NCBI RefSeq assembly: GCF_000305775.1
Contig: NC_018866.1
Coordinates: 1,736,001-1,800,000 of the forward strand
DNA length: 64,000 nucleotides
From: Dehalobacter sp. DCA
Lineage (GTDB): Bacteria > Bacillota > Desulfitobacteriia > Desulfitobacteriales > Syntrophobotulaceae
Direction of reading: 5' to 3'
Below are positions 44,678 to 53,328 of this stretch, piece after piece. Both the position numbers and the translations under genes were made by a program. Below the pieces are notes generated by a model, which was not told where the DNA came from, did no database searches, and saw only the letters and a list, made by a program, of their open reading frames with translations. Numbering within the stretch: position 1 is the first letter of the stretch; every line of letters starts with the position of its first letter.

Positions 44678-46294
44678 TTACTCTTTGGGCGCATATTGCG
44701 CCATCAATTTTTCGGCAGCCCTGAGCCCATCGACCGCCGAACTGGTGATCCCGCCGGCGTACCCAGCTCCTTCTCCTGCCGGAAACAGACCTTTCAGGTT
44801 TACGGACTGGCCTGATTCATTGCGCAGGATCCTGACAGGTGCACTCGTTCTGGATTCGATTCCAGAAAGTGTGGCTTCGGCACCGGCAAAACCTTTCATT
44901 TTCTGATCAAAGGCCAGCAGGGCTCTCTCGAGTACGCTGCCGATTTCATCCGGCAAAATCGTATGCAGATCCACCGATGTATATCCCGGCCGGTACGTCG
45001 GTACAAGAGGAAATTCCTTAGTCAGCCGATTCCGCAAAAAATCCTGTACCGACTGAGCGGGTACCCAGTAATTCCTTCCTCCAGCCAGAAAAGCCTTCTG
45101 CTCCCATTCTCTCTGAAAATCAATCCCTGCTAATGGGTCGCTAGAAGCAAAGTCCTTCGGACTGACTGTCACAACAACCGCACTGTTCGCAATGGCAGTG
45201 TCCCTGGAAAAGTTACTCATCCCATTGGTGACGATCCCTCCGTCTTCGGAAGAAGAGGCAATCACCTGTCCGCCGGGGCACATGCAAAACGTATAAGCGC
45301 CTCGGCCGCTGCTTATATCTTTATAGGTCAGCTGATAGTCTGCCGGACCTAGCCGAGCGTGGAAAGGGCCCCCATATTGAGTCAGGTTGACATATTCCTG
45401 CCGGTGCTCGATTCGCAGGCCGACCGCCAAAGGCTTCGCTTCTAGCTGCACGCCAAGAACCTTCAGGAACTGATAAACGTCCCGCGCACTGTGTCCGACT
45501 GCTAGAATCACCGTTTCAGCCGGGATCGTCTCCGCACCATCGATCTCCACAGCCTCCAGTTGATTGTTGACGGTTTTCAAACCGGTCACTTTGGTCCGGA
45601 AGAGCACCTCACCGCCCAAAGCTTCAATTTCAGCCCGCATTGCCGCGACGACCTTCTTCAGTATATCGGTTCCGATATGTGGTTTGGCCGCATACAGAAT
45701 TTCGGGGCTGGCTCCGAATTCCACAAAACTTTCCAATACTTCCCGTACTCTTCGGTCATCAATCCGGGTGGTCAGCTTGCCGTCGGAAAATGTCCCGGCA
45801 CCGCCTTCCCCAAATTGGACATTACTCTCCGGATCGAGGGTTCCTGTATTCCAAAAGCGTTCAACTGTTCCGCTTCTGTCTTCAACTTTGTCTCCACGTT
45901 CCAGCACCAGCGGCCTGTAGCCTTTCCGGGCCAGGGCCAACGCAGCAAAATATCCGGCAGGTCCTGTCCCCACCACAATCGGCCGGAAAGCAAGTTTGGA
46001 CGCCGGGTAGCCATTTAGCGGGGGCTCCGGGACAAACACTTTTTCTTTCAGCCGCGGATAATGGACCATTGCTTTTCTTAATTCCGGACCGGAAATCTGC
46101 GCAGAAAACTCAACGGTATAAACAAAAAAAAGCTCCGGCTTTTGGCGTGCGTCAACAGAACGCCGTAGTATCCGCAGGTTATTGATCTTTTCGCGTGACA
46201 CTCTTAATCTGCGGGCCAGGATATTCGGCAGTTCCCCCTCATCCTGGTCCACAGACAGCTTTAGATCCGACCAAATCAGATTCAATCTATCCAA
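44678..46294 (-). CDS. FAD-dependent oxidoreductase, uncharacterised
   Basis: This 538-aa protein has an N-terminal alpha/beta domain of about 100 residues, then a Rossmann dinucleotide site VVGTGPAGYFAAL (GTGPAG at 109-114). GEGGAGTFSDGKL, a second NAD/FAD strand VILAVGHSARD and the C-terminal FPAGEGAGYAGGITSSAVDGL follow. It fits the HI0933/FAD-dependent dehydrogenase-like proteins common in Firmicutes. The substrate is unknown. The likely TTG start lies 2 nt after the cdaR stop, placing it inside the c-di-AMP/glm operon. Confidence 0.9.
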   Translation of the reverse strand: MDRLNLIWSDLKLSVDQDEGELPNILARRLRVSREKINNLRILRRSVDARQKPELFFVYTVEFSAQISGPELRKAMVHYPRLKEKVFVPEPPLNGYPASKLAFRPIVVGTGPAGYFAALALARKGYRPLVLERGDKVEDRSGTVERFWNTGTLDPESNVQFGEGGAGTFSDGKLTTRIDDRRVREVLESFVEFGASPEILYAAKPHIGTDILKKVVAAMRAEIEALGGEVLFRTKVTGLKTVNNQLEAVEIDGAETIPAETVILAVGHSARDVYQFLKVLGVQLEAKPLAVGLRIEHRQEYVNLTQYGGPFHARLGPADYQLTYKDISSGRGAYTFCMCPGGQVIASSSEDGGIVTNGMSNFSRDTAIANSAVVVTVSPKDFASSDPLAGIDFQREWEQKAFLAGGRNYWVPAQSVQDFLRNRLTKEFPLVPTYRPGYTSVDLHTILPDEIGSVLERALLAFDQKMKGFAGAEATLSGIESRTSAPVRILRNESGQSVNLKGLFPAGEGAGYAGGITSSAVDGLRAAEKLMAQYAPKE

Positions 46295-46296
46295 CT

Positions 46297-47544
46297 CTAT
46301 TCTTTATTATCTCCGGAAGTTGCTGTGCTTGCCTTCAGAACAAGCTGCACTTTGGGTATGCTAACCATTGTCACCCCGGATGGGACTTCCCACAGTACCG
46401 ATACGTCGGAGTATGTCCCTTCTTTCAGGCCTTTAGCATCTATCCAACAGGAAATATCCTCTTGTTTCAGCGCTTTAAGAATATCCGGATATCCGCTGAC
46501 CGTGACATCGATCGGCTGAATGTTATCAGCAGTCAGTCCGTCGGGAATATTTTTAATCCCGACCGGTATCGCTTTCAGGATCTCATTCTCCGCTTTGGCA
46601 CCGACATAAACCATGACGCTGATTTTGGTTCCCTTACTGAAAGACACTCCGTTGGGCAAAACAATTGAATTCAGGGAAACATTAATGGTTTTGGTGCTGG
46701 TAATTCCGCTGATATCAACAGTCCCAAGATTTAAATATTCGACCGCTTTAAGTGCTTCCTCTTTACCAACGAGCTGAACCTGTGACGGAAGCGGAGTCAC
46801 GAGCCGTACTTCCATTCCATCCGCAGGTGTCCCTTTAGTTACCACCCGGAGCGGCACAGTTTTACTCGCCGTCCCTTTTGCATATACCGGCATGATTACC
46901 TCAACAGTATCGGGAAAAGCCTGCAGTGTAGGGTACGGATTCGCGTCAAAAATCCCCGCATTTTGGTTATCAGTAAAGTAGACCGGCCTAACCACACTTT
47001 TGCTCTCTGTGAGATCTGTAAATTCTACATCGACGGTGACGCTTGTAAGGTTGGCCAGGACCGATGCAGGTCCCCGTACATTCACCACGGAAGGAGTGAA
47101 TAACAGTTCGCCTGCCTCATAGCCGGAAGCCGGTTTACCCTTAACGTTGGCCTGAACCTTGACAATCTTGTCCTCAAGCCGATCCAGCTTTAATGTCACT
47201 GTTTTCGGACTGATTTCTTCAACTTTTATACCTTCCGGTGCATTAATTTGAACATCATAGGTGGATTCCCCGACTACAGCATCTTTGAGGTCGACATAAG
47301 CAACCAGGTCTTTGACACTGCTTTCTTGGGAGGAACTGTCAATCCGGATCGTAATCGTCGGAACCGGCGATATGATCCCAATATTGGAGGGCTGGTTGTA
47401 AAACACCAGCTGCCGGGTATCAATATTCTTTGAAAAAATCGAGGAATTATTCTGGCTGGTCAGCCATACCCAGAAAACAATCGCCAGGATCAGAGAGATC
47501 ACTTTATATCCAAGGTTTCGCCGTAAAATATCACGTATTGGCAT
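46297..47544 (-). CDS. cdaR: CdaA regulator CdaR (YbbR-domain protein)
   Basis: The 415-aa protein has one N-terminal membrane segment (GYKVISLILAIVFWVWLT) followed by about four repeats of the extracellular YbbR beta-domain, each near 80 residues. It binds and modulates the diadenylate cyclase CdaA. ATG 47544 has GAGGTG upstream and overlaps the 3' end of cdaA by 14 nt; the longer open frame is not supported. The order cdaA-cdaR-glmM is conserved across Firmicutes, here with one extra gene inserted. Confidence 0.94.
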   Translation of the reverse strand: MPIRDILRRNLGYKVISLILAIVFWVWLTSQNNSSIFSKNIDTRQLVFYNQPSNIGIISPVPTITIRIDSSSQESSVKDLVAYVDLKDAVVGESTYDVQINAPEGIKVEEISPKTVTLKLDRLEDKIVKVQANVKGKPASGYEAGELLFTPSVVNVRGPASVLANLTSVTVDVEFTDLTESKSVVRPVYFTDNQNAGIFDANPYPTLQAFPDTVEVIMPVYAKGTASKTVPLRVVTKGTPADGMEVRLVTPLPSQVQLVGKEEALKAVEYLNLGTVDISGITSTKTINVSLNSIVLPNGVSFSKGTKISVMVYVGAKAENEILKAIPVGIKNIPDGLTADNIQPIDVTVSGYPDILKALKQEDISCWIDAKGLKEGTYSDVSVLWEVPSGVTMVSIPKVQLVLKASTATSGDNKE

Positions 47545-48358
47545 TGTTGTCACCTCTTCGGAACAGATTGTGCCCGGAAGCTTTTTCGACCAGGATCTCA
47601 TTCTTTAAAAGATCGCGGAGGCTCTTTTCATCAAGGAAGCGGGTGAGCCTGCTGTTTTTGGCCGTAGAAACGACACCAGTTTCTTCAGATACGATGATAA
47701 CCAGCGCATCTGATACTTCTGAAAGCCCTAAAGCAGCTCTGTGTCTGGTCCCCAAATCCTTCTGCAGTCCATTATCCTGGGTCAAAGGTAAAAAACAGCC
47801 TGCAGCCGCAACCCTGTCCCCACGGATAATCACCGCGCCGTCATGGAGCGGCGACTTTGGAATAAATAGGTTGACCAGGAACTCTGAAGAGACAACCCCA
47901 TCAATTTTAACACCGGTCTCAACATATTCCTGAATCCCGGTTGTTTTTTCAAGGACGATCAAAGCACCAATGCGGCTTTGCGATAAAACCTGACTGCACC
48001 TGACAATTTCCTCGATCAGCTTCTTATACTCCTCAGGTCCGGTTGTCGCCGGGTGCATGGTAATAAACTTACCTCTACCAATCTGTTCCAGGGTCCTTCT
48101 TAACTCAGGCTGAAAAACGACAGGCAGCGCAACAACCAGCATGGTCCAGACTTTTTCCACCATCCAGTTCAGCGTCGTCAGACCAAGCTGCCTCGCAATC
48201 AGAGAAATGACCATAAACACAAAAAGACCCTTGATTAATTGGACGGCCCTTGTTCCTTTAATCAGCATAAGCAATTGATAGATAATGATCGCGACAACGA
48301 CAATATCTACGAAATCTTTCCATTGAACCATTTGTGCAAACGTCTGCAGATATGCCAC
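47531..48358 (-). CDS. cdaA: Membrane diadenylate cyclase CdaA
   Basis: The 275-aa enzyme makes c-di-AMP from two ATP. Three N-terminal membrane helices (residues about 13-85) precede the DAC domain. The domain carries the catalytic DGA in SPLHDGAVII and RHR in GTRHRAALG. c-di-AMP controls potassium and osmolyte homeostasis, and the operon couples it to cell-wall precursor synthesis through GlmM. The start is GTG with GGAG 7 nt upstream. It is divergent from the MazG-like gene. Confidence 0.96.
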   Translation of the reverse strand: MAYLQTFAQMVQWKDFVDIVVVAIIIYQLLMLIKGTRAVQLIKGLFVFMVISLIARQLGLTTLNWMVEKVWTMLVVALPVVFQPELRRTLEQIGRGKFITMHPATTGPEEYKKLIEEIVRCSQVLSQSRIGALIVLEKTTGIQEYVETGVKIDGVVSSEFLVNLFIPKSPLHDGAVIIRGDRVAAAGCFLPLTQDNGLQKDLGTRHRAALGLSEVSDALVIIVSEETGVVSTAKNSRLTRFLDEKSLRDLLKNEILVEKASGHNLFRRGDNNANT

Positions 48359-48483
48359 TGTCTCACTCCTTAAAAATAGATCAATGGATCATGATTCTAC
48401 ATTAATCCCTAAATTCCTTGCCCGACAGGAAAAATTCCCTTAAAATTGAACTTACAATAAACTGCAAGGGAGTACTGTTCGCG

Positions 48484-48807
48484 ATGGATATCAAAGATTG
48501 GCAAAAAGAAGTCGATAATTGGGTTTCCCAATTTGAAGAGGGTTACTGGCAGCCCTCTTCGATGATGCTCCGGCTGATTGAAGAAGTTGGCGAGCTGGCC
48601 AGAGAGGTTAATCATCGTTACGGAGAAAAACCCAAGAAACCGTCCGAGCAGGAGGGTGATCTTGCGCTGGAAATGGCCGACATTCTGTTTATCATCATAT
48701 GTATGGCCAATTCGCTTCAGATAGACCTTGAAAAATCCTTTGAAGGAATGATGGAAAAATACCGTCTCCGGGATAGCAAGCGCTGGACCAGAAAACAGCC
48801 GGAATGA
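48484..48807 (+). CDS. MazG-like nucleotide pyrophosphohydrolase
   Basis: This 107-aa single-domain all-alpha NTP-PPase shows the metal-binding pattern LRLIEEVGELAREV and the second motif EMADILFIIICMAN. It resembles the YpjD-type short MazG proteins that hydrolyse (d)NTPs for house-cleaning. The open frame extends 22 codons upstream. ATG 48484 (MDIKDWQKEV) is the usual start, with AAGGGAG 11 nt away. The gene stands alone, divergent from cdaA. Confidence 0.9.
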   Translation: MDIKDWQKEVDNWVSQFEEGYWQPSSMMLRLIEEVGELAREVNHRYGEKPKKPSEQEGDLALEMADILFIIICMANSLQIDLEKSFEGMMEKYRLRDSKRWTRKQPE

Positions 48808-49119
48808 CTAGCCGGGCGCATTTACAACAAGTACCATTTTATACCTTTTTCTGTAATTAGTAAAATATTTTTTATTCACCATACCCAGTACTTGGCAAAA
48901 TCTATTGACCATCAATATTTCATTATGCTAAAGTAGGCTGAGATACATATTTAATTAGACTTGGCGCAAACTTATCTAATACCCCTGGACGCAGGGGTAT
49001 TTTTCTATCTAAGTTAGAGATTTTATCAATTGTCAAAAAATTTCATTTAAAGACAGCTAATAAAATTTGCTAAATTGGTTAAAGCTAAAGACAGAATTTT
49101 AATTTAGGAGGGAATGACG
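48808..49119. other. Intergenic region with a terminator
   Basis: This AT-rich stretch of about 310 bases holds one clear hairpin terminator (48979-49005). The sequence just upstream contains GCAAAC and GGACGCA fragments reminiscent of c-di-GMP riboswitches, but they do not form the required helix. I see no gene in it. Confidence 0.45.
48979..49005 (+). terminator. Intrinsic terminator upstream of the small-protein pair
   Basis: ATACCCCTG (48979-48987) pairs perfectly with CAGGGGTAT (48992-49000) around GACG, followed by TTTTC. It lies 170 nt after the MazG-like gene and 115 nt before the next gene, so it could also be a leader attenuator. Confidence 0.75.
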
Positions 49120-49314
49120 ATGCGGGAAGGCTTGATACCCAGCGCATTAGGAACTGCAGTCACAGCAGCCGGTGTTGCCTTAAGGGTCAAAGATATGAAA
49201 AAAAATGGTATGAGCAAAAGGGAAGTATATCCCCTAATCAGTGCCGGAATCATCGGGTTTGGTCTAGCCCATATGATATTGGGCGGGATTGACTTATATG
49301 AACACCGCTTTTAA
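49120..49314 (+). CDS. Small hydrophobic protein (64 aa)
   Basis: The peptide has two amphipathic or hydrophobic helices (LIPSALGTAVTAAGVALRV and LISAGIIGFGLAHMILGGI) separated by a basic turn with KDMKKNGMSKREV. It is probably a small membrane or membrane-associated protein. AGGAGG lies 8 nt before this ATG; an ATG two codons earlier is too close. It is followed 19 nt later by another tiny gene and a terminator, so the two form an operon. No characterised family is recognised. Confidence 0.7.
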   Translation: MREGLIPSALGTAVTAAGVALRVKDMKKNGMSKREVYPLISAGIIGFGLAHMILGGIDLYEHRF

Positions 49315-49333
49315 TTTAAGGAGGTCTTAAGCC

Positions 49334-49477
49334 GTGGACAGTGTCATGCATATGGATTTTGCCCAACTTGATCAGACCCAGCTAAATCAGGTCAAACAAA
49401 CTGAATCAACCCTGAATTCTCAATACAAAGCAAACAATGAAGAGCTGGTCTTATTGGCTTTTAAAAAAAGCAAGTAA
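49334..49477 (+). CDS. 47-aa Gln/Asn-rich small protein
   Basis: A GTG with AAGGAGG about 9 nt upstream opens a 47-codon frame. The predicted peptide is rich in Gln, Asn and Asp in a heptad-like helix (DFAQLDQTQLNQVKQTE) and ends with a basic KKSK. It follows the 64-aa protein by 19 nt and precedes a strong terminator, so co-expression is likely. No homologue is recognised. Confidence 0.6.
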   Translation: MDSVMHMDFAQLDQTQLNQVKQTESTLNSQYKANNEELVLLAFKKSK

Positions 49478-49502
49478 GAACTAGCTGCTCGGCAAAAGAT
49501 TC

Positions 49503-49559
49503 GCCCAAAGAAAAAACCAGATAATACATGCTGTCTGGTATTTCTTTGGGCTTATTTTC
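49503..49559 (+). terminator. Terminator after the small-protein operon
   Basis: GCCCAAAGAAA (49503-49513) pairs with TTTCTTTGGGC (49541-49551). An inner CCAGA/TCTGG helix extends it, and TTATTTTCT follows. Confidence 0.88.
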
Positions 49560-49598
49560 TCTTCATTTAATTATTATTTTTGAATTTTTTATTATTCA

Positions 49599-50117
49599 TT
49601 ATGATTCAGCTGTCAGATAGGCTATCGCAGCTTCGCAGATTTCCTTGCAATAAATGAGTCCTTTTCCGCGGTTTAACTCCGAAATGATTTCCTGCTTCGG
49701 CTGGGCTGCCCTGTATGCTCTATCACTTGCCATCGCATCGATTGTATCCGCGACTCTGATAATTTTGGCTTCAAATCGTATTTCCTGCCCCTTTAAACCG
49801 CGGGGATACCCCGAGCCATCCATATTTTCATGGTGCTCAAGAATGATTTCAGCGATTGGCCATGGGAAATTGACCCTAGATATTGCAGCACAACCAATTT
49901 CGGGATGCATCCGGATGACCGCAAATTCTGAATCAGTTAATTTTCCGGGTTTCAGGAGAATGTCTGAGGGGATGCTTATTTTCCCAATATCGTGAAGTCG
50001 TGAAGCAATACTAATTGGCTTTAATTGTTCCTCTTTGACAATACCTAAATTCCTCGCTATTTGGAGGGCCAGACGCTGTGTCCTTATCTGATGGTTCAAA
50101 TCGCAGGGATCATTCAT
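49599..50117 (-). CDS. HD-GYP domain protein, stand-alone
   Basis: This 172-aa protein is a minimal HD-GYP domain. It carries the metal-binding HD in SRLHDIGKISIPSDIL (H42/D43) and the GYP signature in HHENMDGSGYPRGLKG. Downstream residues are AKIIRVADTIDAMASDRAYR. Such enzymes hydrolyse c-di-GMP or related dinucleotides. There is no receiver or sensor domain. The open frame extends 52 codons upstream to a TTG, but ATG 50117 has a run of G (GGGGGG) 6 nt before it. It is divergent from the hydrolase gene. Confidence 0.88.
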   Translation of the reverse strand: MNDPCDLNHQIRTQRLALQIARNLGIVKEEQLKPISIASRLHDIGKISIPSDILLKPGKLTDSEFAVIRMHPEIGCAAISRVNFPWPIAEIILEHHENMDGSGYPRGLKGQEIRFEAKIIRVADTIDAMASDRAYRAAQPKQEIISELNRGKGLIYCKEICEAAIAYLTAES

Positions 50118-50272
50118 TCCAATCCCCCCCTTCATCAGTATATGGACAAGCATCAAATAAGGGAACAAATTGCCGCCAGCGAATGTGGAATTATAATCGA
50201 TAAACTTGCGTTTTTCGATTATAATGGAATCAGGATAGGATAGCACAGAGAAAGAGAGGTCGTTGTCGTTCA

Positions 50273-51199
50273 ATGAAACGCTTCAGAAAAAGGCTTTTAA
50301 AAGCACTATCCTATCCGGATGTAAATATTAAGAAGACCTATAAGATCTACCGGAAAGTCCAGAAGGTTGTACATCCATATTTTAAGCCGCTGTACAATTT
50401 ATTGGACCATAAGATCATTGTTGCTTCAAGAGAAATCCCGGTGCGGATTTTTCGTCCTGAAAACCAAGAAATCCCCAGAGTTCTAATCTTCTTTCACGGC
50501 GGAGGATGGGTTACTGGAGACATTGATTCCTACACCAATGTCTGTGCCAAAATGGCGGATCAGACCAATCATACGGTTATTTCCGTAGATTATCTTTTAG
50601 CGCCGGAAAACCCCTTCCCAGCCGGCATTGAGGAATGTTATCATGTTGCCAGGGAGTTATCCTTACGCCATGATCTACTGCAATGCAGTCCCAAGGATAT
50701 TACCTTGATTGGGGACAGTGCGGGCGGCAATCTGGCAGCAGCCGTGTCTTTAATGGCCAGAGACAGGGGTGAATTTCTGCCCCCCCGTCAAATACTCATC
50801 TATCCCGCAACCTATATTGATCATAGCCCAAGCTCTCCATTTCCGTCTATACGGGAAAATGGTACAGATTATATATTAACTGCCAAACGCATTCAGGATT
50901 ATATGGATCTATATGTTCAAAGAGAAGAAGACCGCAACAACCCTTACGCAGCACCACTCTTAGCTAAAGATTTATCGAATCAGCCCCAGACACTGATTAT
51001 CACGGCTGAATTTGACCCACTCCGTGATGAGGGGGAGGCTTATGGAATGCGTCTGAGGGAATCCGGCAACGATGTCAGGATATACCGAATGAAAGACGCT
51101 GTTCATGGTTTCTTCTCGCTGGCATGGAACACGGAGCAACTCATCACATGCTATAAAGTGATTAATTCTTTTTTAGATGGCAGTACATTGTCAACCTAA
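50273..51199 (+). CDS. HSL-family alpha/beta hydrolase
   Basis: The 308-aa esterase-like protein has the oxyanion-hole motif FFHGGGWV (H75) and nucleophile Ser149 in GDSAGGNL. An acid lies in AEFDPLRDEG and the catalytic His in DAVHGFF. The first 50 residues are basic and helical (cap). It should cleave short- to medium-chain esters. It is the first of three plus-strand genes with an acyltransferase-like and a membrane protein, which suggests lipid or ester metabolism. Confidence 0.88.
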   Translation: MKRFRKRLLKALSYPDVNIKKTYKIYRKVQKVVHPYFKPLYNLLDHKIIVASREIPVRIFRPENQEIPRVLIFFHGGGWVTGDIDSYTNVCAKMADQTNHTVISVDYLLAPENPFPAGIEECYHVARELSLRHDLLQCSPKDITLIGDSAGGNLAAAVSLMARDRGEFLPPRQILIYPATYIDHSPSSPFPSIRENGTDYILTAKRIQDYMDLYVQREEDRNNPYAAPLLAKDLSNQPQTLIITAEFDPLRDEGEAYGMRLRESGNDVRIYRMKDAVHGFFSLAWNTEQLITCYKVINSFLDGSTLST

Positions 51200-51279
51200 A
51201 AAATATAATATGATGACGAGCAGATTCTCAATATTCTAATTTTAGGGTTAACATAGTACCATATCAGAAAGGTGATCGA

Positions 51280-52563
51280 ATGAGACAGCGAAAGAGCGTT
51301 GAGTGGACTAGACTGGATAATGCCTCTAAGATCTTTCCGGCAACATGCAGCAATAAAGACACGAAAGTATTCCGGCTGGCCTGTGAACTCTATAACGCTG
51401 TAGATCCTGAAATGTTGCAGGAAGCCCTGAATATCACGATGGATTATTTTCCGTTTTACAAATCCGTCTTACGGAAAGGCGTATTCTGGTATTATTTTCA
51501 GACCAGCGACCTACATCCTGTAGTTGAAAGGGAGTCTGATCCGGTCTGTGCGCCGATCTATCTTGATGACAGAAAGAATTTGCTTTTCCGGATATCCTAT
51601 TACCACAACAGAATCAATCTGGAAATTTTTCATGCTTTATCTGACGGTACTGGGGCGCTCTGGTTCATGAAAACCCTGGTCTATCATTATATCCGTCTGC
51701 GGTATAAGGAAGCCTTTGCGGACCAAATCCCTGAATTCAAGCCAAACGCCTCGATCAGCGAAAAAATGGATGACAGTTTCGGCAGATATTTTGAAGGCCG
51801 GGATCTGGATATTCTGAAGCTGATGGATAACCCGAACAAGGCGAAAACAGCCCGGACTTATCGCATCCGTGGAACCAGGCTGGATGAAAACAAAGTGAAA
51901 GTAATCGAAGGTTCGATGTCTACCAAGGCAGCTTTGGGATTAGCACATGAATATAATGCTACTTTGACTGTTTTTATTGCCGCCTTGTTTATTTATGCCC
52001 TACATAAAGAAAGGCCTGTACGCACGAAGAATGATCCCGTGGTTTTGTCCGTCCCGATTAATTTGCGGAATTTTTTTCAATCTGAGACAACCAGAAATTT
52101 TTTCAGCACGATGAATATTGGTTATCCCTTTGGCCAAGAAAGCCCCAATTTTCAAGACGTGATTCGAGGTGTAAGTGAGGACTTCCGAAAAGAGCTTACT
52201 GCAGAAAGTTTAAATCAACGCTTAAATCAATTAATGTCAATTGAAAAGAATCTTCTGACCCGGATTATTCCTTTGCCTTTCAAGGATTATTCGCTGCGCC
52301 TGGCCAGCAAAATTGCTGACAGGGGGATCACTGCGGCAATAACGAATATCGGTCAAATCTTGCTTCCAGAAGAATTCAAACGCTATATTCGGCAGTTTAG
52401 CCTTTGCAGCAGCGCCAGAATGCCTCATATCAGCATATGCTCCTACAACGACAGGCTGGCTGTAAGTTTTAGTTCACCCTTCCGAGAAACTGAAATTCAA
52501 CGTACTTTTTTTGAGTTCCTTTCAGAAAACGGCATCGACATTGAAATTACATGCAATCTTTAA
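51280..52563 (+). CDS. Condensation-like acyltransferase (alcohol acetyltransferase-like)
   Basis: The 427-aa protein carries the catalytic HALSDGTGALW (HxxxDG, H118-D122-G123) of CoA-dependent acyltransferases and NRPS condensation domains. A second half contains SVPINLRNFFQSETTRNFFST and a closing INLR-type interface. Members act on alcohols, polyketides or lipids with acyl-CoA. GAAAGGTG precedes the ATG. The next gene overlaps its end if its longer frame is used, but the preferred start leaves a 26-nt gap. The substrate is unknown. Confidence 0.82.
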   Translation: MRQRKSVEWTRLDNASKIFPATCSNKDTKVFRLACELYNAVDPEMLQEALNITMDYFPFYKSVLRKGVFWYYFQTSDLHPVVERESDPVCAPIYLDDRKNLLFRISYYHNRINLEIFHALSDGTGALWFMKTLVYHYIRLRYKEAFADQIPEFKPNASISEKMDDSFGRYFEGRDLDILKLMDNPNKAKTARTYRIRGTRLDENKVKVIEGSMSTKAALGLAHEYNATLTVFIAALFIYALHKERPVRTKNDPVVLSVPINLRNFFQSETTRNFFSTMNIGYPFGQESPNFQDVIRGVSEDFRKELTAESLNQRLNQLMSIEKNLLTRIIPLPFKDYSLRLASKIADRGITAAITNIGQILLPEEFKRYIRQFSLCSSARMPHISICSYNDRLAVSFSSPFRETEIQRTFFEFLSENGIDIEITCNL

Positions 52564-52589
52564 TCGAGTTAACAGAGAGGATCATCTTT

Positions 52590-53258
52590 ATGCAATATTG
52601 CAGCCATTGCCAGGTCCGCATACGCGGCAATAAAAGGAATTGTCCCCTATGTGGAAATATTCTGCCGGAAGACGATGGTGCCTACGATCAGCAGGAAATC
52701 TATCCGGTGGTTCCTCCTTTCTATGAACGGCATCTGGCCTTGCGGATTATGATTTTTGCCTCTGTCGTTGCTCTGGTCGTCAGTTTTGTGGTCTATGCGT
52801 TATTTCCCTCGAGTATAAACTGGCCTGTTTTTGCTTTATTCGGCCTCATCAGCATGTGGCTGAGTTTAATTATCGTCATCAGGAAAAGGCATCATATTAC
52901 CAAGAATATCATGTGGCAGGTAACCATTTTATCTTTTCTTAGTGTTGTCTGGGACTGGGGAACCGGCTGGCGGGGCTGGTCCCTAGACTTTGTTGTTCCT
53001 ATTTTGTTTGTTTCCGCCATGTTCGTGCTGTATGTAACGGCGAAAATTATGAAGCTCAGGGCCAGAGATTACATTACTTATTTTCTGTTAGATGGTCTTC
53101 TCGGCATCATTCCGGTAATATTTCTCTTGTTTGACTGGATCCATGTGCTATACCCTTCCGTAATCTCTGTTGCCGTCAGCATCATATTCCTGTCTGCGAT
53201 CCTGATCTTTCAAGGGGAAAATATCAAGGCAGAACTAGCCAAACGCATGCATATTTAA
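52590..53258 (+). CDS. Zinc-ribbon multispanning membrane protein (DUF6320-like)
   Basis: The 222-aa product begins with a zinc ribbon (YCSHCQV followed by NCPLCGN) and then has about six membrane helices from residue 52 onward. This architecture resembles the DUF6320 proteins encoded beside alpha/beta hydrolase and acyltransferase genes. ATG 52590 has GAGAGG 9 nt upstream; an earlier in-frame ATG lies within the previous gene. It is convergent with hydF. Function is unknown; the operon suggests a membrane partner for ester transfer. Confidence 0.78.
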   Translation: MQYCSHCQVRIRGNKRNCPLCGNILPEDDGAYDQQEIYPVVPPFYERHLALRIMIFASVVALVVSFVVYALFPSSINWPVFALFGLISMWLSLIIVIRKRHHITKNIMWQVTILSFLSVVWDWGTGWRGWSLDFVVPILFVSAMFVLYVTAKIMKLRARDYITYFLLDGLLGIIPVIFLLFDWIHVLYPSVISVAVSIIFLSAILIFQGENIKAELAKRMHI

Positions 53259-53328
53259 CAAGGTTGTCGCCGGTAACCCCGTGGTTGGATACACGTTATC
53301 CACATTCCGATCCATGTTAAATGTTTGC

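Noticed and set aside
45560-46185. Several 118-181 aa ORFs antisense to the FAD oxidoreductase
   Set aside because: Multiple frames are open at once owing to GC-rich antisense sequence; none has a start site or domain.
48940-49005. c-di-GMP-I riboswitch before the small-protein operon
   Set aside because: GCAAAC and GGACGCA occur, but the helix that should join them does not form and GGACGCA sits in the terminator loop.
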